In this document: piece after piece, positions 45,412 through 53,284 of the stretch | How the letters are laid out: the number at the start of each line of letters is the position of its first letter | How positions within the stretch are numbered: the first letter of the stretch is position 1 | NCBI GenBank assembly: GCA_016722025.1 | Contig: JADKGZ010000006.1 | Coordinates: 123,972-187,971, forward strand | From: Acidimicrobiaceae bacterium | Lineage (GTDB): Bacteria; Actinomycetota; Acidimicrobiia; Acidimicrobiales; Ilumatobacteraceae | DNA: 64,000 nucleotides | Direction of reading: 5' to 3' | Notes under the pieces: generated by a model | What the model was told of the DNA's origin: nothing | The model's input: only the letters and a program-made list of their open reading frames with translations | Database searches by the model: none | Program-made: the position numbers and the translations under genes

Positions 45412-46152
45412 ATGAACCCTGATCGTTTGAGCCTGCTGCACGAGGTGGCCGACGCCGTCGCCGCCGCGTTCGTGGGCGTGCGCGACTTCGGCCCGTCGGG
45501 CCAGCGTGCCGGCCAGTACGCACTCGACGTGGTGGCCAACGACGCGGCGCTGCAGGTGTTGCGCCGCGCCGGCGTGGGGGTGCTGTCGGAGGAGAGCGAG
45601 TTCGAGGCCGGCGCCACCGGTGAGGTGGTGATCATCGACCCCATCGACGGCAGCACCAACGCCAGCCGAGGCGTGCGCTACTTCGCCACCGCGATGTGCC
45701 TCGTCGACGCAGATGGCCCTGCTGTTGCGCTGGTGGCCAACCAGGCGACCGGCGAGCGCTACTGGGCCACGAGGGGTGGGGGAGCGTGGTGCGACGGTGT
45801 GCGCATCAGCCCGTCCGAGTGTGTCGACGTGACCGACTCGATCATCGGGCTCAACGGCTTGCCACCGCATCCGTTGGGTTACCGTCAGAGCCGAGTGCTC
45901 GGGGCGGTCGCGCTCGACCTGTGCCACGTGGCCGCGGGTGTGTTCGACGGTTACGTGGACTGCGTCGACGAAGCGCACGGTGTGTGGGACCACGCGGCGT
46001 CGGTGATGATCTGTCGCGAAGCCGGTGCTCATGTGGTCGACCTGCTCGGTCGCGAGCTGATCGTGCTCGACCAGGCCGCACGACGCACCCCCATTGCAGC
46101 AGCAACGCCCGAGTTGTTGGCGCAACTGGTCGCCGCCCGCCGTGGTGCGTGA
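45412..46152 (+). CDS. Inositol monophosphatase family protein
   Basis: 246 residues. Metal ligands are present: Glu in LSEESEF, IDPIDGSTN, and the late GVWDHAASVMICREAG. The family includes inositol, histidinol-phosphate and nucleotide (CysQ) phosphatases. Histidinol phosphatase is missing from the his cluster, so this is one candidate for that step, but the sequence does not settle it. Confidence 0.85.
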   Translation: MNPDRLSLLHEVADAVAAAFVGVRDFGPSGQRAGQYALDVVANDAALQVLRRAGVGVLSEESEFEAGATGEVVIIDPIDGSTNASRGVRYFATAMCLVDADGPAVALVANQATGERYWATRGGGAWCDGVRISPSECVDVTDSIIGLNGLPPHPLGYRQSRVLGAVALDLCHVAAGVFDGYVDCVDEAHGVWDHAASVMICREAGAHVVDLLGRELIVLDQAARRTPIAAATPELLAQLVAARRGA

Positions 46153-46172
46153 GTAGGGCAGAATTGCTCACG

Positions 46173-46686
46173 ATGACTGAGCAACCCTTCCCGCGTCGCA
46201 TGCCGTCTCGAACCGCCGATGAGCGCACCATGCTGCGCCAGTGGCTCGAGTTCCACCGCGCCACGTTCGCCCGCAAGCTGCAGGGGCTGACGCCGGCCCA
46301 ACTGACGCTGCGTTCGGCCGAGCCATCCGAGATGTCGCTGCTCGGCCTGCTGCAGCACCACGCCGAGGGCGAGCGATGGATGTTCGGCTGCTTGTTCATG
46401 GGTGAGCCAGACGTGCCGTACTTCAGTCCGGTCGACTTCGGCGACCTCACCGGGGCTGATGACGCCGTGGTGGCGGCGTCGTGGGCGGCATGGCACGAGG
46501 CGTGCGCGCAGCCGCGAGATCGAGGCCGCGGCTGCGTTGGACGACATGACTGCGATGCCAGGCCCGTGGGAGAACGAGCCCGTGTCGCTGCGCTGGCTGG
46601 TGGTGCACGTGATCTAGGAGTACGCCCGTCACAACGGCCACGCCGACCTGCTGCGGGAACGCATCGACGGAAACGCCGGATGGTGA
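46173..46686 (+). pseudogene. DinB/DUF664 family protein, frameshift plus in-frame TAG
   Basis: MRQWLEFHRATFARKLQGLT-like helices and LLGLLQHHAEGERWMFG show a DinB-like four-helix bundle, a fold used by mycothiol-dependent enzymes. A shift near 46508 is needed to reach SREIEAAAALDDM. Later a TAG at 46615-46617 replaces an expected Glu, and the same frame continues EYARHNGHADLLRERIDG, where the third metal histidine is found, to TGA 46686. Confidence 0.7.
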
Positions 46687-46723
46687 GCAAGGGTCGCCGG
46701 ATACGCTGAGGCTCCCGATCCAC

Positions 46724-46797
46724 GGGCGCATAGCTCAGTTGGTTAGAGCGCTGCCCTTACAAGGCAGATGTCGGGGGTTCGAGTCCCTCTGCGCCCA
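46724..46797 (+). tRNA. tRNA-Val (anticodon TAC)
   Basis: Acceptor GGGCGCA pairs with TGCGCCC. The anticodon stem CTGCC/GGCAG encloses CTTACAA (anticodon TAC). CCA is not encoded. TACGCT at 46702-46707 may be its -10 element. Confidence 0.95.
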
Positions 46798-46918
46798 CTC
46801 GTCGCCCCGCCAAAGCGGGATGAAGGACCGGTCCAGGTAGGTGGCGCGTGTCGCTGCACGGAGGCGAGCAACAAGGCTGACGGGTACGCGATTCGTGGTG
46901 CCTTCAGTGCGGCCCGTG

Positions 46919-48253
46919 TCAGACCGAGGTGGCGAAGATCTGCCAGTCGTCGGGAACGCCCTTGAGGTTGTGGGTGCCTCGGTCATGGAACGTCACACCC
47001 GATCCGACCGACAGATCTCTCACCGTGCGCGAGACGAGTACTTCGCCAGGAGCGGCCATGCTTGCGACTCGGGAGGCGATGTGGACGGCGATACCCCCGA
47101 TGTCGTCGCCCCGCAGTTCTATCTCGCCGGTATGGACCCCGGAGCGGATGCCGAGGCCGAGGCCATTGGCCCGGCGGCGCAGGGCGTGGGCACACGCCAC
47201 TGCTCGGCTGGGTCCGTCAAATCGGGCCATGATGCCGTCGCCTGTGGACTTCACCAGGATGCCCCCGTGGATGGCGACCTCCTCTTGGGCCAGGTTGTCG
47301 TGGCCGTCGAGTAGCTTTCGCCACCGGGCGTCGCCCATGTCGGCTGCCTTCACGGTCGATTCGGCGATGTCGGTGAACAGCACCGTAGACAGGATGCGGT
47401 CAGTGGTGACTGGGGCTCGGGACGTGTCGTTGGCAACGAACTCGCGGATGGCGTCGACCGCAACCCGGTGGTCTGCTGGGTTCCAACTGACATGGCTGTC
47501 GAGGTCCATCGGCACCAGCCTCGCCCCAGGGATGTGATCGGCGTAATACTGCCCATGGGAGAAGGACACTCCCGGATCGGCGACTGCGTGCAGCACGAGA
47601 GTCGGCACCGACACCGATGACACGACTCCGCAGATGTCGGCCTCCATGCTGCGCCGGACGATCTCGCCGGCCACCGACGCCGTGCAGCTGTAGCGTTCGA
47701 AACGTGCGAGCCCGGTGATCGCAGCTTCCGGGTCAGGGGCATGTTGGATCAGTTGATTGAGGACGTGGCCCGTGGTCCATTGGCTCTCCACGAAGTTCTG
47801 CACGAAATCCTTCGTGGCGTCGTCGACGACGTCAATGCCTGGGCAGGCGGCTGCGTACAGGATCAACGCGGAAACCCGCTCGGGGTAGGTCGCAGCCATG
47901 AGTGCGCACAGAGCGCCACCCTCGGACATGCCGCAGAGGGCGGCCCGTTCGATGCCGGCCGAATCCATCACTGCGCGCACGTCGTCCATGCGCTCCTCGA
48001 ACGTGCCCAGTCCGAGTGAGCGGTCTGACAAGCCTGTGCCCCGCTTGTCGAGGATGATCAGCCGAGCAAACTCGCTCAGCGATTCGAACAGGGATCCCAT
48101 GAACGAGTACTCCCAGTTGAGCTCGACATGAGACATGAACCCGGGCACGAAGACGAGGTCGACCGGGCCGGAGCCCACCACCTGGTACGCAATGCTGAGT
48201 CCCCCACTCTTCGCGAAGCGGGTCTCGGGCGTGGTCTGCATTGCCGAAGTCAA
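46919..48253 (-). CDS. Alpha/beta hydrolase fused to class III adenylate cyclase
   Basis: 444 residues. Residues 1-270 are an alpha/beta hydrolase with nucleophile elbow GMSEGGA and a late His region (DLDSHVSWNPADHR). Residues 280-444 are a nucleotide cyclase catalytic domain: LFTDIAEST with the first metal Asp, STGDGIMARFDGP with the second, and HTGEIELRGDDIGGIAVHIA. The usual N-x-x-x-R transition-state pair reads HIASR, as in this fused group. It probably makes cAMP in response to a small ligand bound by the hydrolase domain. Confidence 0.88.
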   Translation of the reverse strand: MTSAMQTTPETRFAKSGGLSIAYQVVGSGPVDLVFVPGFMSHVELNWEYSFMGSLFESLSEFARLIILDKRGTGLSDRSLGLGTFEERMDDVRAVMDSAGIERAALCGMSEGGALCALMAATYPERVSALILYAAACPGIDVVDDATKDFVQNFVESQWTTGHVLNQLIQHAPDPEAAITGLARFERYSCTASVAGEIVRRSMEADICGVVSSVSVPTLVLHAVADPGVSFSHGQYYADHIPGARLVPMDLDSHVSWNPADHRVAVDAIREFVANDTSRAPVTTDRILSTVLFTDIAESTVKAADMGDARWRKLLDGHDNLAQEEVAIHGGILVKSTGDGIMARFDGPSRAVACAHALRRRANGLGLGIRSGVHTGEIELRGDDIGGIAVHIASRVASMAAPGEVLVSRTVRDLSVGSGVTFHDRGTHNLKGVPDDWQIFATSV

Positions 48254-48399
48254 TCACAGTGAGCAAGCTCCCCGTTCCGTGATGAGAGCCGGGTCCTCGG
48301 CAGACCGGAGCATGACCTGACCCAGCACCCTTGAGAGCCGTCAAGAGTGCCGAGAGCTCGCACCGGGCACGATTGCATCGATCCTCCGTCACGCGGGTC

Positions 48400-48720
48400 T
48401 CAAGCGATCCGAGTTCGTGTCACTGCTCGATTGACCGCCGGATCGGTCTCCTTGGATTGAACTCGTGCCATGTGCGCCATGACCGTCGTTCGATGGACGC
48501 CGAACGCGTTCGCCAACGAATCGAAGGTCTCGCCATCGTGGCGCCGGTGGACGAGCTAGGAGATGTCGTCGCCGGACAACGTCGCTGGTGCTGCACCACC
48601 CGGTCTGCCCTGCGAGTCGGGATCGGGCGTCCGAGCACGACCGGCAGAAGTCCCTTCATCGCGAGAAACGCGTAGCGGGGGTTCGAAAGCCGTCCCTAAG
48701 GTCCACTCGCTGTTGTCGAT
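48400..48720 (-). pseudogene. Degenerate helix-turn-helix protein, copy B
   Basis: On the minus strand NSEWTLGTAFEPPLRVSRDE is followed, after a TAG/frame break near 48556, by HDGETFDSLANAFGVHRTTV, a resolvase-like helix-turn-helix. The same pattern recurs at 49322-49591. No catalytic recombinase domain is attached. It is probably a remnant. Confidence 0.45.
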
Positions 48721-48745
48721 TCGACAACGGACGAGCCCGGTGTCG

Positions 48746-49161
48746 TCAGGTTCCGGTCGACGGAAGAACTGATAGGTCGGGCACATCGTCAAAGACGTGG
48801 TCTGCGGTGACGAGCGGCGACTGGAGGTGCAGCGCGGTGACAGCGACCCATAGGTCGTTGCTGTGGATCGGTTCCCACAACGGATGGCCGATCCGCCGAC
48901 ACATTGTTCGGGTCGTGGCGAGCCTGGTGATGAACGCATCGGTGACCGGTACGACTGTCGCCGTAGCGATTGCCACCTCCAGCTGGGCCCGTCGAGGTTG
49001 GCCCCACTCCGCCACCATCGCGCCGAAGCGGAGTTCTGCGACGGTGACGACCGAGAGAAAGAGTTGGTGGCCCGCCAAGGTGTTGACGTGACGCTCGAAC
49101 GATGGCCGGCGGCGGCGACTGAGGGCGGCGCTGAACACCCCGTGTCGACAACCAGTTTCAC
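48746..49161 (-). pseudogene. PIN-domain (VapC-like) toxin, one frameshift
   Basis: GTG 49161 gives VKLVVDTG with the first acidic residue. One G missing from a run near 49143 shifts the frame into VFSAALSRRRRPSFE, then LSVVTVAELRFGAMVAEW (second acid), NDLWVAVTALHLQSPLVTAD (third and fourth acids) to 48746. About 138 residues, normal for VapC RNases, which cut tRNA or rRNA. The GTG overlaps the stop of an upstream frame, as in vapBC operons. Confidence 0.7.
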
Positions 49162-49329
49162 GACGCCAGCGCAGCGGCGAACGCGCCGTCCTCGTCCTCG
49201 GTCAGGTCGAGCAGCAACGAGTCGATCGACGCCAGCACAGGGCGGCGGCCAGTTCGGCGGGGAGAAGTCGCGCGGCAACAACCCCGTGCCGTGCGGTGTC
49301 TCGGTTGAGGAGCTTGCCGGGTCACTCAT
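49158..49329 (-). pseudogene. Probable antitoxin remnant upstream of the PIN toxin
   Basis: The end reads LASIDSLLLDLTEDEDGAFA and stops at a TGA overlapping the toxin start. A different frame just upstream gives LLNRDTARHGVVAARLLPAE. An indel near 49240 would join them into a short helical antitoxin of about 55 residues. The evidence is mainly position. Confidence 0.4.
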
Positions 49330-49591
49330 GCGGCAACCCTATCCGTCGAAGATGGGCCATGACGGTCGTGCGATGGACGCCGAACTGGCGGACGAGCGTG
49401 GCAATGGTCTGACCATCTGCGCGTTCCTGGACCAGCGTTTCGACCTCAACTGGGGTCAGCCGACGCTGCAGCTGGGGCTCCGCTGCCGCCCTATCGTCTC
49501 GAACTGGCCCGGCCAGGATCACCGGCAACCGCTCCACGACTCGACCGAAGTTGTACGTGGGTTTCGTAAGCCGTCCCTGAGGGTCCACCAA
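49322..49591 (-). CDS. Helix-turn-helix protein, copy A
   Basis: 89 residues. RLTPVEVETLVQERADGQTI followed by ATLVRQFGVHRTTVMAHLRR is a helix-turn-helix like the C-terminal DNA-binding domain of serine recombinases, but the catalytic domain is absent. It could be a truncated resolvase or a small regulator. From 49592 to 49842 I see nothing convincing. Confidence 0.5.
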   Translation of the reverse strand: MVDPQGRLTKPTYNFGRVVERLPVILAGPVRDDRAAAEPQLQRRLTPVEVETLVQERADGQTIATLVRQFGVHRTTVMAHLRRIGLPHE

Positions 49592-49842
49592 ATAGATGCA
49601 GGTATAGAGCTATCTGTGCCGAAGGCGCCTGAATCCGGTGGGCAACAGGATCAAGTCGATCGCCCACGCGCGCACACCTTGACGTCGGAACGCAGCCAGC
49701 ACGCAGCCTCCCAATGGACGGCGACCGCGACGAGGAGAGCGACTGCAAGTGCAACCGACAACTGCTCTCAGCGGCCCCACGCGGCAGTGGCAAGAATCCG
49801 CGGTGGGGCTGTTGCCGTTCTCGGGTCACGAAGGCGAGCTGC

Positions 49843-49848
49843 TACCGT
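49843..49848 (+). promoter_or_regulatory. -10 element TACCGT for the DUF2510 gene
   Basis: It ends 9 bases before the ATG at 49858. Confidence 0.4.
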
Positions 49849-49857
49849 TTCGGCTGG

Positions 49858-50148
49858 ATGTACGAGTACATGCACATCACCGGCCCCGACATGGATGGCC
49901 TTGCGCAGCGGCTGAACGCACTCGGGTCGGTCGGCTGGCGGGCGGTGGGCTTCGGCGTCGGAGTGGCGTATAACGCTGTCGTCGAGCGCGAGCTGACGCC
50001 GTGGCCACTTCCGACGGCGCCGGGTGCAGCGTGGGGAGCCGATCCCGCCGGCCGGTTCACGCAGCGCTATTGGGACGGCCTGCGGTGGACTGAGCATGTC
50101 ACGGACACCGCGGGCGCGCAGTCGACGGACTGGCCATATCGGGGCTGA
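49858..50148 (+). CDS. DUF4177-like/DUF2510 protein
   Basis: 96 residues. The first half (MYEYMHITGPDMDGLAQRLN, LGSVGWRAVGFGVGV) resembles DUF4177. The second half carries the DUF2510 tryptophan motif WGADPAGRFTQRYWDGLRWT. DUF2510 is common in actinobacterial membrane-linked proteins and its role is unknown. The upstream extension of the open frame to 49714 is unlikely to be coding. Confidence 0.7.
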   Translation: MYEYMHITGPDMDGLAQRLNALGSVGWRAVGFGVGVAYNAVVERELTPWPLPTAPGAAWGADPAGRFTQRYWDGLRWTEHVTDTAGAQSTDWPYRG

Positions 50149-50439
50149 GCCGACCGCTCGCCTCAGCGCCCCACCCCGGTATCCATCGGGGAGGGAGGAG
50201 CGTGACGGAGCCGTCACGCACGGATCAGCCACCACGGGTCTCGGGTTCACAGAAAGAGCGATTCCGCTCAGTCTGCGCTGTCGTCCGAATCTTGCGTCTC
50301 TCCAAAAGACACCGTTGGTCTCTGTCGATGAGCCGGGTCACGATGTTGTCTTGAAGTAGGAATCGCGCTGTGTCTCGTAGATGCACTTCTGAGTGCAGGG
50401 TGATCGGTGTCGGCGGTGAAGTGACATTCAGCGGTGTTG
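50149..50439. other. Intergenic stretch without recognised content
   Basis: No open frame with a plausible start, no RNA-like hairpin series and no repeat seen. The 3' end leads into the strong ribosome binding site of the next gene. Confidence 0.5.
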
Positions 50440-50445
50440 AGGAGG
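50440..50445 (+). promoter_or_regulatory. Ribosome binding site AGGAGG
   Basis: Six bases before ATG 50452; it decides the start of the lipoprotein gene against an upstream TTG at 50434. Confidence 0.8.
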
Positions 50446-50451
50446 TGTTCG

Positions 50452-51495
50452 ATGCGGAACCGACTGGGTCGTCGTTCTCGCCTTGCGTCGTTCGCTCGTG
50501 TGGCGGTGGCCAGCGTGCTGTTTGTCGTGTCGTCATGTGGGGATGGCCTCTCCGGGGCGACTGACGACTCCGGGACGATCCCGGGCACGCTTCCGGTGAG
50601 CCCCTGGCTGACAGTTACCGGTCCCGGTTTACCCCCACCCAGACTCGCGGCGACCCTCGGTGGTCCGACACCAGCGCGGTCCGTTTGTCTTCAGATGAAC
50701 CTGGAGGGATACGGCCCCACCGCATCGGCTGTGGACGATCTCGGGCGCACCCTCGGGTGGATGGGGATCGAGGTCGTCGAGGAGGATTGCGATTTGACTT
50801 TGACGGTCGACGTCACCGCTGATCGCAACGCGGCAACGTACGCCCAATATGGCGTTTGCTACACGGGGTTCAGCGCCGAAGGGAGCGTCGTGGTTCAGGT
50901 CGCCAACGGCGGCCGGAGGACATGGCCGATCGACGTAGACAGCGCTCCAGATGACTTCGTGGATGAGTCGGGCTGCTATGAACCCGACGTCCCAGTTCCT
51001 GGTCTCACCTGGAGAGCGACTGCCGCGTTGGCGCTGCTGAGTTCGTTCGAGTCCGCCCTCGGTGTCCTAGCGTACGTGGGTCTCGACGCCGGTCACGACG
51101 AGAACCTCAGCGACGGCTTCGACGCCTACCCGTACTTCTTGGTGCAGTCAGCCTCAGAACAATCAGTCCAGATCTTGGCGGCGGCACTCCACCACCTCGA
51201 CCCGGTCCTGCGCGAGGCAGCAGCCAGGTTCATCACCGACCTCTTGGATAGCTCGCGTGATACGCGTGATCGGACTGAGCAGCGGCCCGATCTCTATGGT
51301 TGGCTGTTGTGGTTGACTCCCCATCTAATCTGGCTCGGTGCCGCCGATGAATTCGGGCGCGGCCTTGAGGCCGGACCCGGGTACGAAGCGCGAAGAGCGC
51401 TGGAGAGCCTCCTTTGGGGCTCCCTCGGGCCGCCCGATGGCTTCGAAACCACTTCCCCGGCAGCCTGGTGGGCGCATTGGGAGCGCTACCTCTGA
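50452..51495 (+). CDS. Putative lipoprotein, unknown function
   Basis: 347 residues. Basic start MRNRLGRRSRLASFARVAVA, hydrophobic stretch and lipobox VVSSC place it on the outer face of the membrane. Thr/Pro/Gly-rich linker, then a domain with four cysteines (two near LTLTVDV and YGVCYTGF, a later pair near DESGCYEPDV) and helical C-terminus with WLLWLTPHLIWLG. No family recognised. Leadered, unlike many genes here. It is next to the satellite relic. Confidence 0.6.
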   Translation: MRNRLGRRSRLASFARVAVASVLFVVSSCGDGLSGATDDSGTIPGTLPVSPWLTVTGPGLPPPRLAATLGGPTPARSVCLQMNLEGYGPTASAVDDLGRTLGWMGIEVVEEDCDLTLTVDVTADRNAATYAQYGVCYTGFSAEGSVVVQVANGGRRTWPIDVDSAPDDFVDESGCYEPDVPVPGLTWRATAALALLSSFESALGVLAYVGLDAGHDENLSDGFDAYPYFLVQSASEQSVQILAAALHHLDPVLREAAARFITDLLDSSRDTRDRTEQRPDLYGWLLWLTPHLIWLGAADEFGRGLEAGPGYEARRALESLLWGSLGPPDGFETTSPAAWWAHWERYL

Positions 51496-51634
51496 AATCC
51501 GGCGACGAGAGAACAGTCGCAAGTCGGGAGCTTTGGTTCCAGAGGTCGTCCACAGCCGATGACGACTGGCAAACAGTGGAAGACCCGCGACGACCCGCCG
51601 GCCTTCGAAGCCGCTCTGAAAAGGCGACCGCCAT

Positions 51635-51961
51635 CTACCCGAACCAGTCGCGGCTTTGCGCGTTGGTCCGGATCTTGTTGGTGCGTCCGGCGCCGGCTGC
51701 GCTGTTGCAGGTGCTTGCCTCGGGTGCGATCCACGGGCCGGGTGGTGGTCGTCGGGTGGCGTGCACCCAGGGCGGAGCATCGATCCATCCGTCGATGGTG
51801 TGGCCGCCGGTCCATGTTGGTCGCTGGCCGTCGTGGTGTGGCGGGTGCTGCGCGAGGGTGAGGCCGCATCGCCAGCAGACAGCGCCGGGGTGGGCGTTGG
51901 CGAGTCGGCGGACGGTTGCCGAGCTGGTGTGAAACGTGCCGGCATGGTGCAGCGATTTCAT
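51635..51961 (-). CDS. HNH-like protein, second copy
   Basis: 108 residues, aligning without gaps to the copy at 38167-38493. It keeps the CWRCG cysteine pair, GGHTIDGW and EASTCNSAAGAGRTN, so this copy looks better preserved. DNA similarity extends about 100 bases upstream of its start, into sequence also present before the island copy. Confidence 0.6.
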   Translation of the reverse strand: MKSLHHAGTFHTSSATVRRLANAHPGAVCWRCGLTLAQHPPHHDGQRPTWTGGHTIDGWIDAPPWVHATRRPPPGPWIAPEASTCNSAAGAGRTNKIRTNAQSRDWFG

Positions 51962-52322
51962 GCGCTCATCGGGGCCATGCGCCAGGGGTGGGGGCGGGTC
52001 GCATCGCTACGGCACTTCAGGGCCACAGATCCCGGTCATCGGGTTCCCCCCCCGACTCGCGTCCGTTCGTGTACCCCCGGGGGGATGTCGGGGAGAGAAA
52101 CGGGCGAGCGGTGTCCTGGCGCCACGACCCCAGGGGAAAAGCTCCCACGCCCCTGGGTGAACGACTCCGATCGCAAGCTCGACGCGTGCTGACTGCTCGC
52201 CGTTGACGAAGCTCCCGTTCCGTCGCTGTCGAGTCGTTGGTTGTGTCACGGTGGGCACGGAACGGCCGGCGGGCCGGGAGCACGATGAGGACATCAAGCA
52301 CGCCCGAAGCGGGCGCCGACCC

Positions 52323-52328
52323 AGGAGG
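52323..52328 (+). promoter_or_regulatory. Ribosome binding site AGGAGG
   Basis: Six bases before ATG 52335. It rejects the longer open frame starting at 52203. Confidence 0.85.
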
Positions 52329-52334
52329 ACTGCA

Positions 52335-52970
52335 ATGAACGAGGACACCGACAGCATCGAGATCGAAGACACCGAGGCCCACGCGGCGAGGTGGCGTCCG
52401 GAGGCGTCGAAGGTGGAGGAGGCTGACACCGAAGGACACGGCGCTGCGTCCCGCCACATCGAGGAGGCTGACACCGAGGGCCACGCAGGTAAGTACCGCG
52501 CCGTGGAGCCTGCCGTTGACGGGGCCGACACCGAGGGCCACGGGAGGCGATTTCCGGAGACGTCGAAGGTGGAGGAAGCCGACACCGCGGGTCACATGCC
52601 GCGGATCAAGTTGCCGGAGGACCAGCAGCTCGATGATGGCGATGACACCGAGGGCCACGGGGCGAAGTGGAGGGGCGTCGAGGAGGCCGGCACCGAAGGC
52701 GAAGACGACAGCAGCGAAGGCCACGGCTGGAGGGCCTTTCGTATCGAGGAGGGCGGCGAGGATGCCGACACCGAGGGCCACGCAGGGAAGTTCCGCGGCG
52801 TCGAGCCCGCCGGCGAAGGCGAGGACACCGAGGGCCACAGAAAGCACCGGCTCATCGAGGAAGCGGGCGACGAGGACACCGAGGGCCACGGTGCAGCGCA
52901 CGGTCGCGTCGAGGAGGCCGTCACCCAAGGCGAGGACACCGACGGCCACGCACTTAGGGGCAGGCCTTGA
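52335..52970 (+). CDS. DTEGH-repeat protein, unknown function
   Basis: 211 residues, no cysteine, very acidic, probably disordered. Eleven copies of a D-T-E-G-H-like motif occur every 15-22 residues, with histidines at 16, 35, 50, 69, 87, 108, 130, 149, 168, 185 and 205. Variants are DTEAH, DTAGH, SSEGH and DTDGH. After each His come small and basic residues and usually an aromatic (GAKW, AGKY, GRRF), then a spacer with V/I-E-E or V-E-P. The pattern suggests repeated processing or modification sites, or repeated metal-binding histidines. No modifying enzyme is adjacent. I do not recognise the family. Confidence 0.75.
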   Translation: MNEDTDSIEIEDTEAHAARWRPEASKVEEADTEGHGAASRHIEEADTEGHAGKYRAVEPAVDGADTEGHGRRFPETSKVEEADTAGHMPRIKLPEDQQLDDGDDTEGHGAKWRGVEEAGTEGEDDSSEGHGWRAFRIEEGGEDADTEGHAGKFRGVEPAGEGEDTEGHRKHRLIEEAGDEDTEGHGAAHGRVEEAVTQGEDTDGHALRGRP

Positions 52971-53151
52971 CCCGTTGATGGGGTCGGTGAAGAACGGCGG
53001 GCGGTGGTAGCCGAGGGTGGCGAGGGTTGATTTCGGGGTCGATCCGGACCGGGACGAGTTGTGCGGGATCGGTGATGACGATGTCGTTGCCTTCACGTGC
53101 AGTGTCGATCCATCGGCCGAGAGTGCCCGGTCGCGTCGTCTCGAAGTGCAC
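52954..53151 (-). CDS. Possible antitoxin-like small protein
   Basis: 65 residues from GTG 53151: VHFETTRPGTLGRWIDTARE then GNDIVITDPAQLVPVRIDPE. The first part resembles Phd/YefM-type antitoxins (helix, then a strand ending in a proline-valine). After that, another frame gives LATLGYHRPPFFTDPINGS, which is matched in the island by LALLDYDRPPFFADHMNGS, so a frameshift is likely. Its tail overlaps the DTEGH gene end. Confidence 0.35.
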   Translation of the reverse strand: MHFETTRPGTLGRWIDTAREGNDIVITDPAQLVPVRIDPEINPRHPRLPPPAVLHRPHQRVKACP

Positions 53152-53284
53152 TTTGTGACGTTCGCTCCTGGTGAGCGCTCCTCGTCTCCGTTCTATGCTG
53201 AGCGACAGATCGACCGTGTGGTTGGAACGAAACAACCCGAGCCTCTACAGAAGCCCGTCGGATTGAAGCTGAGGAGGCGCCATC

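Larger units (their letters stand above)
51635..53012. mobile_element. Inverted relic of a satellite-like element
   Basis: Two blocks match the island in reverse orientation: the HNH gene with its upstream region, and the end of the DTEGH gene with about 60 bases after it. The order and divergent orientation of DTEGH and HNH are the same as in the island. Integrase, RepA-like and TerS-like genes and attachment repeats are not visible here. Confidence 0.65.

Noticed and set aside
44785..46125. A 446-residue minus-strand gene
   Set aside because: Its upstream two thirds are antisense to the inositol monophosphatase gene; only the part from GTG 45354 to 44785 looks like protein.
52017..53096. 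Minus-strand frame with repeated VALGV-type segments
   Set aside because: It is the mirror of the DTEGH repeats. The plus-strand frame has the ribosome binding site and conserved motif; the mirror has neither.
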